From contig CAMPKP010000169.1 in NCBI GenBank assembly GCA_946887295.1, forward strand, positions 1 through 6,747: DNA of 6,747 nt. The letters are read 5' to 3'. Positions 1 to 5,824 of this stretch are shown here, piece by piece. The stretch comes from an uncultured Gemmatimonadota bacterium. Its GTDB lineage: Bacteria; Gemmatimonadota; Gemmatimonadetes; Gemmatimonadales; GWC2-71-9. The translations under genes were made by a program, and so were the position numbers. The number at the start of each line of letters is the position of its first letter. The stretch's first letter is position 1. The notes under the pieces are model-generated. The model was not told where the DNA came from, made no database searches, and saw nothing but the letters and a program-made list of their open reading frames with translations.

Positions 1-1470
1 TTCGCCCTCGCACTGGGCCGGATGAGCCGAGTTCTGGGCTGGCACCCGCCGACCGCGGCCGCGTACCTGCCCGGCGAGGAATACGCCAGGCGCTCGACGC
101 TGTACAACCACGGCCTGTCACCGCGAGAAAGCCTGCTGATCGTGGCCGACTCGTTCAACCTGGCCGCCGACGCGGGGACCGACCCGGCAGCTTACATCGG
201 CTTCAGGTTTCGCTCCCTGGGCGCGCTCGAGGAGGCGGTCCGCCGCTATCCCGAAGACCCCGAAGCGTGGTATCTGCTCGGCGAGACTCGCATGCACGAG
301 GGATTTCCGATACGTACCCCGCCCGCCACGACCTTCGAGACCTTCAGCCGGTCGATCGCGCTGGACTCGGGTTTCGCGCCGGCCTACGAGCACATGGCAG
401 ACCTGGCCATCCAGCTGGGCCGCCCCGAGCACGCCCGGCGATTCGCGGCCGCTTACCTGAGTCTGTATCCCGACCCCAGTACCACCTCGCACGTTCGCGT
501 GGCCCTCCTGGCGCTGGATCCCACCCAGTCCGGCGCGACGGATACGGCCCGGTTGGTCGACAGCGCGTCGGTCAGCGACATCTGGCGGGCCGCCTTCGAC
601 ATCCTCGGCTACTTCACCGACTCCGCGGAAACTCAGGTCCGGCTGGTCCGCAAGATGGCCGACCCACACCGGAGCGCGGGCGGAGACGCGGGCTGGGTGG
701 TCGATTCGCTGATGTGGCCGCAGTATCTGGCCGACGCACTCGCCTATCGAGGCCACCTCCGCGAGGCTTACCAGACCAACCGCCGCCTGCTACTCGACCC
801 GGCCACTTCGAAATGGAGCCAGTCTTACGACCCGTTCATGGACCTGGTCCTGCTTGGGGCAGTCCCGGACTCCATCGCCGGGCCCATCTTCGCGCGCGCG
901 CTCGAACCGACCGCGCGGTGGGACTCTGAGGATACCCCGCGGTATCTGAGAGCAATCCCCTGGTGGCTCGCCCACCGTGATACCGTCTCCCTCACGCGGT
1001 TCGCCGCCCGAGCTGCAGAGGAGACCCGCCGGCCCAACCCTCCGCTCGTGGTCCTTCGAGCCCGGCTGCTCGGCGCCACGTCCACCGCCTATGCCGCCCT
1101 CGCCCGCGGCGATTCCGCCGGGGCACTGGCGCACCTGGAAGCGATACCCGACACGCTGTGTCTGGTGGGCTTCACCAGTTGCTTCCACCTGAATCTCACG
1201 CTGGCACGGCTCCTCTCCGCACGAGGCGATGACCGCCGGGCCGGCGCCCTGCTGGAGCGTTGGCGCTGGAGCGCCGGCGTCGCTGCCGGCCCGTGGTTTG
1301 TTCTAGCGACGCTGGAGCGCGGCCGCGTGGCCGAGCGGTCGGGCGAGCGGGAGAAGGCGCTCGAGAGCTACCGCTTCGTGACCGAGGCCTGGCGCCAGCC
1401 GGATCCGGAGCTACGGCCTTATGTCAGCGAGGCGCGGGAGGCGCTCGCGAGGCTTGCCCGGAAGGAGTGA
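1..1470 (+). CDS. TPR-repeat protein, C-terminal part (5' end outside window)
   Basis: The reading frame is open from the first base. The codons before the first ATG (position 22) read F-A-L-A-L-G-R and run into M-S-R-V-L-G-W, which looks like the second half of a TPR helix pair, so the true start lies upstream and the ATG at 22 is internal. At least 489 residues are visible. Helix-turn-helix repeats of TPR type are seen near residues 65-98 (ALEEAVRRYPEDPEAWYLLG, counted from the ATG), 105-150 and again at about 380-480, with a less regular helical middle. No transmembrane segment or catalytic motif is visible here. Known context: such TPR tails commonly follow a Ser/Thr kinase, a DNA-binding domain or a cyclase domain in Gemmatimonadota-like genomes. 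Which one applies cannot be told from this part. Role is probably protein-protein interaction or signal sensing. A terminator follows directly. Confidence 0.8.
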   Translation, partial: FALALGRMSRVLGWHPPTAAAYLPGEEYARRSTLYNHGLSPRESLLIVADSFNLAADAGTDPAAYIGFRFRSLGALEEAVRRYPEDPEAWYLLGETRMHEGFPIRTPPATTFETFSRSIALDSGFAPAYEHMADLAIQLGRPEHARRFAAAYLSLYPDPSTTSHVRVALLALDPTQSGATDTARLVDSASVSDIWRAAFDILGYFTDSAETQVRLVRKMADPHRSAGGDAGWVVDSLMWPQYLADALAYRGHLREAYQTNRRLLLDPATSKWSQSYDPFMDLVLLGAVPDSIAGPIFARALEPTARWDSEDTPRYLRAIPWWLAHRDTVSLTRFAARAAEETRRPNPPLVVLRARLLGATSTAYAALARGDSAGALAHLEAIPDTLCLVGFTSCFHLNLTLARLLSARGDDRRAGALLERWRWSAGVAAGPWFVLATLERGRVAERSGEREKALESYRFVTEAWRQPDPELRPYVSEAREALARLARKE

Positions 1471-1471
1471 G

Positions 1472-1496
1472 CGCCCTGAGCGGGCGGTTTCTTTCC
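1472..1496 (+). terminator. Intrinsic terminator after the TPR gene
   Basis: Two bases after the TGA stop lies a perfect 5-bp GC stem (CGCCC at 1472-1476, GGGCG at 1482-1486) with a TGAGC loop, followed by a T-rich run (GTTTCTTTCC). This is the normal form of a rho-independent terminator for the plus strand. It closes the TPR gene and protects the convergent minus-strand gene that ends at 1568. Confidence 0.7.
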
Positions 1497-1506
1497 TACC
1501 GATACC

Positions 1507-1528
1507 ATCCCTCGGAACCTCGAGGGGT
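1507..1528 (-). terminator. Possible hairpin terminator of the 155-aa gene
   Basis: CCCTCG (1509-1514) and CGAGGG (1521-1526) form a 6-bp perfect stem around a 6-base loop, extendable by one G-U and one A-T pair. It lies about 40 bases downstream of the stop of the minus-strand gene at 1568-2035. There is no T-run after it on the minus strand, so termination is only a guess. Confidence 0.3.
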
Positions 1529-1567
1529 CAAGAGTCCCGGGCATGGAGAGAAGAGCTGACTCCCATC

Positions 1568-2035
1568 TCACGTGAGGTCGGTGATGGATTTGTCATCGTA
1601 GAACCTCATGTGCCGCGCCCCATGCGCCGCGAGGATCCGCTGGGCCTCGGTGACGAGTCGTGGCTCAGGCGCGAGCACGGCGATGAGCGAAGCCCCCGCT
1701 TCAGCCTCCTCGAAGTACTCCTGGCTCATCAATCCTTCGTCGGTCAGCGCGCGGCTGACGGCGGCGGCGGCGCGCTGCAGCGGCGAACGCTGCTCGTAGA
1801 TCGCTGCCCGGATCTGGCCGACCCGGGCGCCATCCTCGAGGCGGACCGAGTTGCTGCCAAAGCCGGCCGCGAGCAACGCCTTCACCGCCGCCGCCGCCTC
1901 GGCAGGATCGATGGCTGCCAGCAGGTAGTCCTTGGGATACCACACCCCCAGCATCTGGGCGAACAGCCCCTTGAGCTCGACTCTCTCCGGTGCAGCGGTG
2001 GAGGTCTCCGCTGCCCGCTCGCGTTCTCTTGTCAT
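1568..2035 (-). CDS. Uncharacterised small alpha/beta protein (155 aa)
   Basis: I do not recognise a named family. The start is well supported: ATG at 2033-2035 is preceded by GAGGAG with a 5-base spacer. The N-terminal 20 residues are charged and look disordered. After that the pattern suggests strand (V31-WYPKDYLLAAI-D43), helix (44-58), strand (61-67), a helical middle (70-111), strand (GASLIAVLAP, 114-123), helix (124-139) and a final strand (RHMRFYDDKSIT, 141-152). This is a beta-alpha-beta arrangement reminiscent of the ferredoxin-like fold of general-stress proteins such as YflT/GsiB-neighbour families. There are no cysteines, signal peptide or membrane segments, so it is probably cytosolic. 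It stands alone between two terminator-like hairpins. Its own promoter and a structured leader are proposed below. Function unknown; the stress-protein likeness is inference from topology only. Confidence 0.8.
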   Translation of the reverse strand: MTRERERAAETSTAAPERVELKGLFAQMLGVWYPKDYLLAAIDPAEAAAAVKALLAAGFGSNSVRLEDGARVGQIRAAIYEQRSPLQRAAAAVSRALTDEGLMSQEYFEEAEAGASLIAVLAPEPRLVTEAQRILAAHGARHMRFYDDKSITDLT

Positions 2036-2040
2036 GTGGA

Positions 2041-2046
2041 CTCCTC
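2041..2046 (-). promoter_or_regulatory. Shine-Dalgarno site of the 155-aa gene
   Basis: The minus strand reads GAGGAG five bases before the ATG. This fixes the start of the gene at 2035 and makes strong translation likely. The same CCGAGGAGT string serves the alcohol dehydrogenase gene at 5667. Confidence 0.75.
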
Positions 2047-2051
2047 GGCAA

Positions 2052-2070
2052 AGCGGGGTAAACCCCCGCT
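2052..2070 (-). terminator. Perfect 7-bp hairpin between the SDR gene and the 155-aa gene
   Basis: AGCGGGG (2052-2058) and CCCCGCT (2064-2070) are perfect complements around a 5-base loop. On the minus strand the stem is followed by TTTGCC and then the ribosome-binding site of the 155-aa gene. It may terminate transcripts coming from the SDR gene (only a three-T tail), or, if the promoter proposed at 2075-2103 is real, form the extreme 5' end of the 155-aa message and protect or regulate it. The structure is certain from sequence; the role is not. Confidence 0.45.
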
Positions 2071-2074
2071 CCCC

Positions 2075-2103
2075 AACCTACGGTTCGGGACACTCATCCT
2101 CAA
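2075..2103 (-). promoter_or_regulatory. Candidate promoter of the 155-aa gene
   Basis: On the minus strand TTGAGG (2098-2103) stands 17 bases before TAGGTT (2075-2080). The -35 box matches the sigma-70 consensus at 4 of 6 bases and the -10 at only 3 of 6. The transcript would start near 2068, that is, within or at the start of the hairpin. Weak on its own, but it is the best pair in the 106-base gap between the two genes. Confidence 0.3.
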
Positions 2104-2141
2104 CGTTCGCTCCACTGACCCTTCCGCTCAGCCGATCCGAC

Positions 2142-2969
2142 CTATGCGGGCAGGCGCATTTGTTTCCGCAGACTCCTGTCGAACGCCGACTCGGGAACGA
2201 AGCGGCGAAGCAAACTGACCTGGCGGGCAGTCCGGCCTGCGGCGTAGCGGCGGCGCGGGCTGGCCTCGGTGGAAGCCTTCACTACGGCGCCCGCGACCAG
2301 CTCCGGCGTGTCGGCAGTCTTCATCTCGTCCCGCAGGACTCCCTCCGCGTTGGTGCGTGCCGACCGATAGACGTCGAGCTGCTGGTCTGCCTGGTAGACA
2401 TTGCCCTCGAACGAAGTCCGCGTATAGGCGGGCTCGACCAGCACCACTCTGACCCCTGAGCTCCTGACCTCATGGTCCAGCGACTCGGAATAGCCCTCCA
2501 CGGCGTGCTTGCTGGCCGCGTACAGGGCCATGAACGGCGCCGGGATGAGGCCCATGACCGAGCTGACGTTGACGATCCGTCCCCCCCGCTGCTGACGCAT
2601 GGTCGGAAGTACCGCCTTGGTCATGCGGATCAGGCCGAACAGGTTCACGTCGAAGAGGGACTTCGCCTGCTCCAGCGATGACTCCTCCGCTCCCGCGACC
2701 AGTCCCACCCCGGCGTTGTTCACCAGCAGATCGATGCGGCCCGCCTTCGCCAGCACCTGACCCACCGCGGCCTGTACCGACTCGTCACTGGTCACATCGC
2801 ACGCCAGGTACTCGACCCCGCTCAACCTGGTCACAGGAGGCCTGCGATAGGTGCCGAACACCCGATAGCCGGCCGCGTGAAGCGCCCGCGCGGTCGCCTC
2901 TCCGATCCCACCTGCTGCGCCCGTCACGATCGCCACGGGCCGAGTCTCCTGCTCCTGATTGCCTGACAT
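2142..2969 (-). CDS. Classical short-chain dehydrogenase/reductase (SDR), NAD(P)-dependent
   Basis: Reduces or oxidises a carbonyl/hydroxyl on an unknown small substrate; cytosolic. Counted from the ATG at 2969 (275 aa): cofactor motif TGAAGGIG at 16-23, acidic D58 after strand 3 (ACDVT), NNAG at 84-87, catalytic Ser at 136/137 (NVSS), Tyr150 and Lys154 in YAASK, and the EPAYTRT turn at 179-185. Y41-R-R after strand 2 favours NADP(H). The length is a little above the usual 250, with a basic C-terminal tail. The start is uncertain: 2969 gives the usual short lead before strand 1 but has no convincing Shine-Dalgarno site. In-frame ATGs also lie at 2987, 3005 and 3011, and the last sits at the edge of the operator exactly as the tetR ATG does, so a leaderless 289-aa form is possible. 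It follows tetR by 96 bases on the same strand with its own operator and is probably repressed by it. Confidence 0.92.
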   Translation of the reverse strand: MSGNQEQETRPVAIVTGAAGGIGEATARALHAAGYRVFGTYRRPPVTRLSGVEYLACDVTSDESVQAAVGQVLAKAGRIDLLVNNAGVGLVAGAEESSLEQAKSLFDVNLFGLIRMTKAVLPTMRQQRGGRIVNVSSVMGLIPAPFMALYAASKHAVEGYSESLDHEVRSSGVRVVLVEPAYTRTSFEGNVYQADQQLDVYRSARTNAEGVLRDEMKTADTPELVAGAVVKASTEASPRRRYAAGRTARQVSLLRRFVPESAFDRSLRKQMRLPA

Positions 2970-3009
2970 ACCGTGCTCGCTTTCCATTGAGGACAACTGT
3001 TCCATCCAC

Positions 3010-3027
3010 ATATGATGCACATCATAT
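3010..3027 (-). promoter_or_regulatory. Palindromic operator in front of the SDR gene (TetR site)
   Basis: ATATGATG, CA, CATCATAT: an 18-base perfect palindrome apart from its two central bases. It lies in the gap between tetR and the SDR gene. A near-copy (14 of 18 bases the same) lies over the tetR start, which is the usual pattern for an autoregulated TetR repressor with one extra target. On the minus strand it contains TATGAT and is preceded by TAAAAT, both good -10 boxes, so bound repressor would block the SDR promoter. No good -35 box was found. Confidence 0.7.
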
Positions 3028-3065
3028 TTTACAGCAAACGCAACCCGGCACTGGTGTCTGGGGTA

Positions 3066-3656
3066 TCAGTCGGTTGGAATAAGGTGGTTCAGCGCCGCCT
3101 CGCGCAGCGCGTCGGAGAGCTTGGGTTCATCCACGCCGCGGGCCAGGACCAACGCACCGAGCGCGGTGGCCACGGTGACGAGGGCCCGCTCATGCGCGCC
3201 GGGCTGCCCCCAGTCAGGGGACTGGCGGGCGACCAGATCGATCATCTCCTTGATCCGGCGGGTGGCGGCCCGCCGCACCTTCGGCGACTGGCGCGGCATT
3301 TCCGAGCCGAGCGCGGCAACCGGGCACCCCGTCTCCACGGCTTCCACGTGCTCCTTCGAGAGGTAGGCGCGGAGGATAGCCTCGAGCGCCTTGTTGGGCG
3401 GTGCCGCGGCGGCAACCCGCGCCAGCACGGCCACCCCCTCGGCGCCCGCCCGGTCGGCCGCCTCGGCCAGCATCCCCTCGCGCGACTCGAAGTGGGCGTA
3501 GAAGCCGCCATGCGTGAGGCCGGCCTCCTTCATGATCTCGGCCAGGCCCGTGCCGCCGTAGCCGCTGCGCCGGATGGCGCGGGCGGCGGACTCCACGATG
3601 CGGTCGTGGGTGGCTTCCTTGCGGCTGGGGACGGGCCGTCTCGAGGGGGCGTTCAT
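3066..3656 (-). CDS. TetR/AcrR-family transcriptional repressor
   Basis: 196 aa from the ATG at 3654-3656, normal for the family. The N-terminal helix-turn-helix covers about 15-60: RIVESAARAI, then GYGGTGLAEIMKEAGLTHGG, then FYAHFESREGM, the hallmark recognition-helix sequence. The rest is the all-helical ligand and dimer domain. Cys111 (T-G-C-P-V-A-A-L) is the only cysteine and sits at the Gly-Cys position which in NemR (its Cys106) senses hypochlorite and electrophiles; an analogous role here is inference. The reading frame is open further upstream (to 3830) but those residues look non-coding and would overlap the start of the divergent exported-protein gene. No Shine-Dalgarno site is present; the promoter position predicts an almost leaderless message. 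The operator over its start implies autorepression, and the SDR gene downstream is the likely main target. Confidence 0.93.
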   Translation of the reverse strand: MNAPSRRPVPSRKEATHDRIVESAARAIRRSGYGGTGLAEIMKEAGLTHGGFYAHFESREGMLAEAADRAGAEGVAVLARVAAAAPPNKALEAILRAYLSKEHVEAVETGCPVAALGSEMPRQSPKVRRAATRRIKEMIDLVARQSPDWGQPGAHERALVTVATALGALVLARGVDEPKLSDALREAALNHLIPTD

Positions 3657-3672
3657 ATGTTGACCATCATAC
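3655..3672 (-). promoter_or_regulatory. TetR autoregulatory operator overlapping the tetR start
   Basis: The plus strand reads ATATGTTG, AC, CATCATAC. It has the same half-sites as the operator at 3010-3027, with one arm change (A to T), the two central bases and one end base different. It covers the proposed -10 box and the first two bases of the tetR ATG. A repressor bound here would block its own transcription start. It could also affect the divergent exported-protein gene, whose start is about 145 bases away. Confidence 0.7.
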
Positions 3673-3694
3673 CAGCGTGGCGACTCGAGCGCAA
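3666..3694 (-). promoter_or_regulatory. tetR promoter with extended -10
   Basis: On the minus strand TTGCGC (3689-3694), a 17-base spacer, then TGG-TATGAT with the -10 at 3666-3671. TATGAT matches the consensus at 5 of 6 bases and is preceded by the TGN extension. The start of transcription would fall at about 3656-3659, that is, at or within two or three bases of the ATG, which explains why no ribosome-binding site is seen. The -35 box is weak (TTG only). Confidence 0.55.
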
Positions 3695-3804
3695 GAGGTA
3701 CCTGGCCCGACGAGGGTTCGCTGTCTTGCAGGTTGGCGCGAGCGGCGGACCAGGTCACGGCCGGGAGACGGGCGGCAGGTAGACTTCCCGCACCTTGACC
3801 GCGC

Positions 3805-3809
3805 GGGAG
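3805..3809 (+). promoter_or_regulatory. Shine-Dalgarno site of the exported-protein gene
   Basis: GGGAG lies six bases before the ATG at 3816. This favours that ATG over the in-frame TTG at 3795, which has no comparable site and would put seven polar residues in front of the signal peptide. Confidence 0.5.
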
Positions 3810-3815
3810 CCGTTC

Positions 3816-4547
3816 ATGCCGACCCGTCATCGTTCCATTGCCGCTGTCGCCATGACGTTCTGGTCGGCCTGTCTGGCAGTACCGGTCGCCGCGCAGGAGG
3901 CAGTCCGGGGCTGGACCCTGACCGCCGGCGGTGGCTACGCCACACAGCTCGACGCGGGCAGCTCCGGCCTGGGCTCGTTCTCACTTGGTGGCTCCGCGCT
4001 CCGCGCACGCACCCGTACGCTCTCGCTGGGCATCGAGGGCGGCTACGACCGGCACGAGGTGTTCGAGACGGGCGGCGAGGTCTGGTGGAACGGCACCAAC
4101 GTCACGAGCAGCGAGTGCCCCGCACCGTGCACGTGGCAGCGCGTCAGGTTCACTCAGAAGTATGTCGCTGCGGCGTGGCACGTCGGAGGGGTGGTCCGGT
4201 ACACCTTCTCCCCGGCCCGCGCGCTGTCCCCCAGCGCCGAGTTTGGAGTCGGGCTGTACGGAATCCGCAACCAAAGCGCGCGGCAGACCTCGGACGCGAT
4301 CACCGGCGCTCCCGTGCGGGAGCTGAGCAGCGATGGGGGCAGCACCGAGTGGGCACCAGGCGTGAGCGGCGCCCTGGGTGTGGACCTGTTCCCGGGCAAT
4401 GGCCCCATCGGCGTTGGTGCCGTGGCGCGCCTGCGCGCCGGCCGGCCGGCCGACGACCAGTGGCTCGGCATCGGGTACGCGTCGCTGCAGGCGCGAGTCA
4501 TCGTGCGCTGGGGCCGGCACGCGCCTTCGGCCCAGCACCTGCGATAA
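3816..4547 (+). CDS. Exported protein, probable small outer-membrane beta-barrel
   Basis: 243 aa, function unknown. The N-terminus is a signal peptide: basic residues 4-6 (R-H-R), a hydrophobic stretch at about 8-25 and a likely signal-peptidase I site near A25-A-Q27. The mature part has repeated alternating hydrophobic/polar strands rich in Gly, Tyr and aromatics (about 32-42, 55-77, 113-131, 141-151, 181-193, 197-208, 216-232) and ends in a strand VIVRW followed by a short polar tail, the usual look of a small outer-membrane barrel. It does not end in the aromatic residue typical of many porins, so a periplasmic beta protein is the alternative. Cys101 and Cys105 (C-P-A-P-C) lie in a predicted loop and could form a small disulfide. 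It is divergent from tetR and convergent with the alcohol dehydrogenase gene, with only 16 bases between the two stops. Confidence 0.75.
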   Translation: MPTRHRSIAAVAMTFWSACLAVPVAAQEAVRGWTLTAGGGYATQLDAGSSGLGSFSLGGSALRARTRTLSLGIEGGYDRHEVFETGGEVWWNGTNVTSSECPAPCTWQRVRFTQKYVAAAWHVGGVVRYTFSPARALSPSAEFGVGLYGIRNQSARQTSDAITGAPVRELSSDGGSTEWAPGVSGALGVDLFPGNGPIGVGAVARLRAGRPADDQWLGIGYASLQARVIVRWGRHAPSAQHLR

Positions 4548-4563
4548 TGGCCTCGAGGACCCG

Positions 4564-5667
4564 TTACTGAGCGAGCGTCGCCAGATCAATCACGAATCGA
4601 TACTTCACATCGCCCTTGAGCATCCGCTCGTACGCCTGGTTGATCCGCTGGATCGGGATCACCTCGACGTCCGAGACGATCCCCCGCTCGGCACAAAAGT
4701 CCAGCATTTCCTGAGTTTCCTTGATGCCGCCGATAGGGGAGCCGGCGAGTCGGCGCCGCCCCAGAATGAGCTTGAATACCGCCGGCGACGGATGGGGCTG
4801 GTCCGGTGCGCCGACCAGGCAGAGCGTTCCGTCCCGCTTGAGCATCGTGAGATAGACATCGAGGTCGTGCGGCGCGGCCACGGTATCGAGGATGAAATCG
4901 AATCGGCGGCTGTGGCGCTTCATCTCCTCGGCGTCCCGGGAGACGATCACTTCATCGGCCCCGAGCCGCCTGGCATCGTCCGCCTTTCCAGGAGAAGTCG
5001 TAAAGAGCGAGACATCCGCTCCCATCGCATGGGCGAGCTTGACGCCCATGTGGCCGAGCCCGCCCAAGCCGACGACGCCTACCCGCTGACCAGGTCCCAC
5101 CTGCCAATGGCGAAGCGGCGAGTACGTCGTAATCCCAGCACAAAGAAGGGGAGCAGCGGCCGCCGGGCTCAGCTTCTCCGACACTCGCAGCACGAAATCC
5201 TGGTCCACCACGATCTGGTTCGAGTAACCGCCGTGAGTGGAGCCGCCCAGAATGGGATCGGGGCTGTTGTAGGTCAGCGTGAGCGTGTTCTGACAGAACT
5301 GCTCGAGCCCTTCCCGGCAATCGGCACAGTGGCGGCAGGAGTCCACCATGCAGCCGACGCCGACCAGGTCACCGGCGGCGAAGCGGGTGACCTCGGCCCC
5401 CACCTGCTTCACTCGCCCGATGATCTCGTGACCGGGTACCATGGGGAACAGAGAGCCGCCCCATTCGTCCCGGGCCTGGTGGAGGTCGGAGTGGCAAACG
5501 CCGCAGAAAAGGATGTCCAGGTGGACGTCCTTGGGACCGGGCGACCGCCGCTCGAACTCGAACGGGCCGAGCGGCGAGCGGGCACTCGTGGCCGCATAGC
5601 CTCGAGTCGGCAGGCCGCCGGTCAAAGTCACGGCGCCGGCCGCGGCCGCGTCATGCGTATGTGTCAC
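4564..5667 (-). CDS. Zinc-dependent alcohol dehydrogenase / NADPH aldehyde reductase, YahK/CAD type
   Basis: Likely reduces a broad range of aldehydes to alcohols with NADPH in the cytosol. 367 aa, the medium-chain dehydrogenase length. Catalytic zinc ligands Cys58 (G-V-C-H-S-D), His80-Glu81 (P-G-H-E) and Cys176 (L-L-C-A-G-I-T); structural zinc cysteines 111, 114, 117 and 125. The Rossmann loop GLGGLG is at 200-205, and the FTTSPGK stretch at 222-228 is the type found in NADPH-using cinnamyl-alcohol-dehydrogenase relatives. Many blocks recall E. coli YahK (SPLRHWQ, LAHAMGAD, ETQEMLDFCAE, GDVKYRFVID), and I place it in that subfamily by memory of the sequence, not by alignment. The start is GTG at 5665-5667, supported by GAGGAG five bases upstream; the extra N-terminal 20 residues relative to YahK are Ala/Thr/His-rich. 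All key residues are present. Monocistronic. Confidence 0.95.
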   Translation of the reverse strand: MTHTHDAAAAGAVTLTGGLPTRGYAATSARSPLGPFEFERRSPGPKDVHLDILFCGVCHSDLHQARDEWGGSLFPMVPGHEIIGRVKQVGAEVTRFAAGDLVGVGCMVDSCRHCADCREGLEQFCQNTLTLTYNSPDPILGGSTHGGYSNQIVVDQDFVLRVSEKLSPAAAAPLLCAGITTYSPLRHWQVGPGQRVGVVGLGGLGHMGVKLAHAMGADVSLFTTSPGKADDARRLGADEVIVSRDAEEMKRHSRRFDFILDTVAAPHDLDVYLTMLKRDGTLCLVGAPDQPHPSPAVFKLILGRRRLAGSPIGGIKETQEMLDFCAERGIVSDVEVIPIQRINQAYERMLKGDVKYRFVIDLATLAQ

Positions 5668-5672
5668 GGAAA

Positions 5673-5678
5673 CTCCTC
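5673..5678 (-). promoter_or_regulatory. Shine-Dalgarno site deciding a GTG start
   Basis: The minus strand reads GAGGAG with a 5-base spacer before the GTG at 5667. It supports this GTG rather than the in-frame ATG four codons later (5655-5653), which has no such site. Confidence 0.7.
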
Positions 5679-5781
5679 GGTTCAGATCGTGATTCGGGTC
5701 GGGGAGGCGAGCTTATCGGCGATCCGCCGTGGGACGGCGTCGTTCCCGGCCTCGAGCGCCCTCCCGTAGTCGATCTCCGTG

Positions 5782-5815
5782 GAAGGGATAATCGCTCAGA
5801 AGGGATAATCGCTCA
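5782..5815. repeat. Perfect 17-bp tandem direct repeat
   Basis: GAAGGGATAATCGCTCA occurs at 5782-5798 and again, with no gap, at 5799-5815. Each unit holds GATAAT, a -10-like box on the plus strand. It lies about 115 bases from the reductase start and about 150 bases from the COG2085 start. It may be a simple duplication or a double binding site for a regulator. Confidence 0.85.
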
Positions 5816-5824
5816 CCGGCCACG

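Noticed and set aside
118..756. Long minus-strand frame opposite the TPR gene
   Set aside because: A shadow of the GC-rich coding strand; the translation is Arg/Gly-rich without a recognisable domain and has no ribosome-binding site. The same applies to the other long frames overlapping real genes (for example 1421-2218, 3012-3782, 3677-4570, 4378-5769, 5949-6647).
2119..2132. 14-base repeat CCCTTCCGCTCAGC, also at 6687-6700
   Set aside because: Only two copies 4.5 kb apart, in unrelated contexts. One such match is not far from chance expectation in a 6.7-kb GC-rich window.
3795..3815. TTG start for the exported protein
   Set aside because: The ATG at 3816 has GGGAG at good spacing and places the basic signal-peptide n-region at the N-terminus.
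3657..3830. Extension of tetR upstream to 3830 (254 aa)
   Set aside because: The added 58 residues are low-complexity and unlike TetR N-termini, they would overlap the start of the divergent exported-protein gene, and the promoter and operator sit just before the 3656 start.
4548..4563. Bidirectional terminator between the exported-protein and aldehyde-reductase genes
   Set aside because: Only an 8-base palindrome (CCTCGAGG) lies in the 16-base gap. It has no usable loop or T-run.
5782..5815. CRISPR array
   Set aside because: Only two units, 17 bp, directly adjacent with no spacers and no cas genes.
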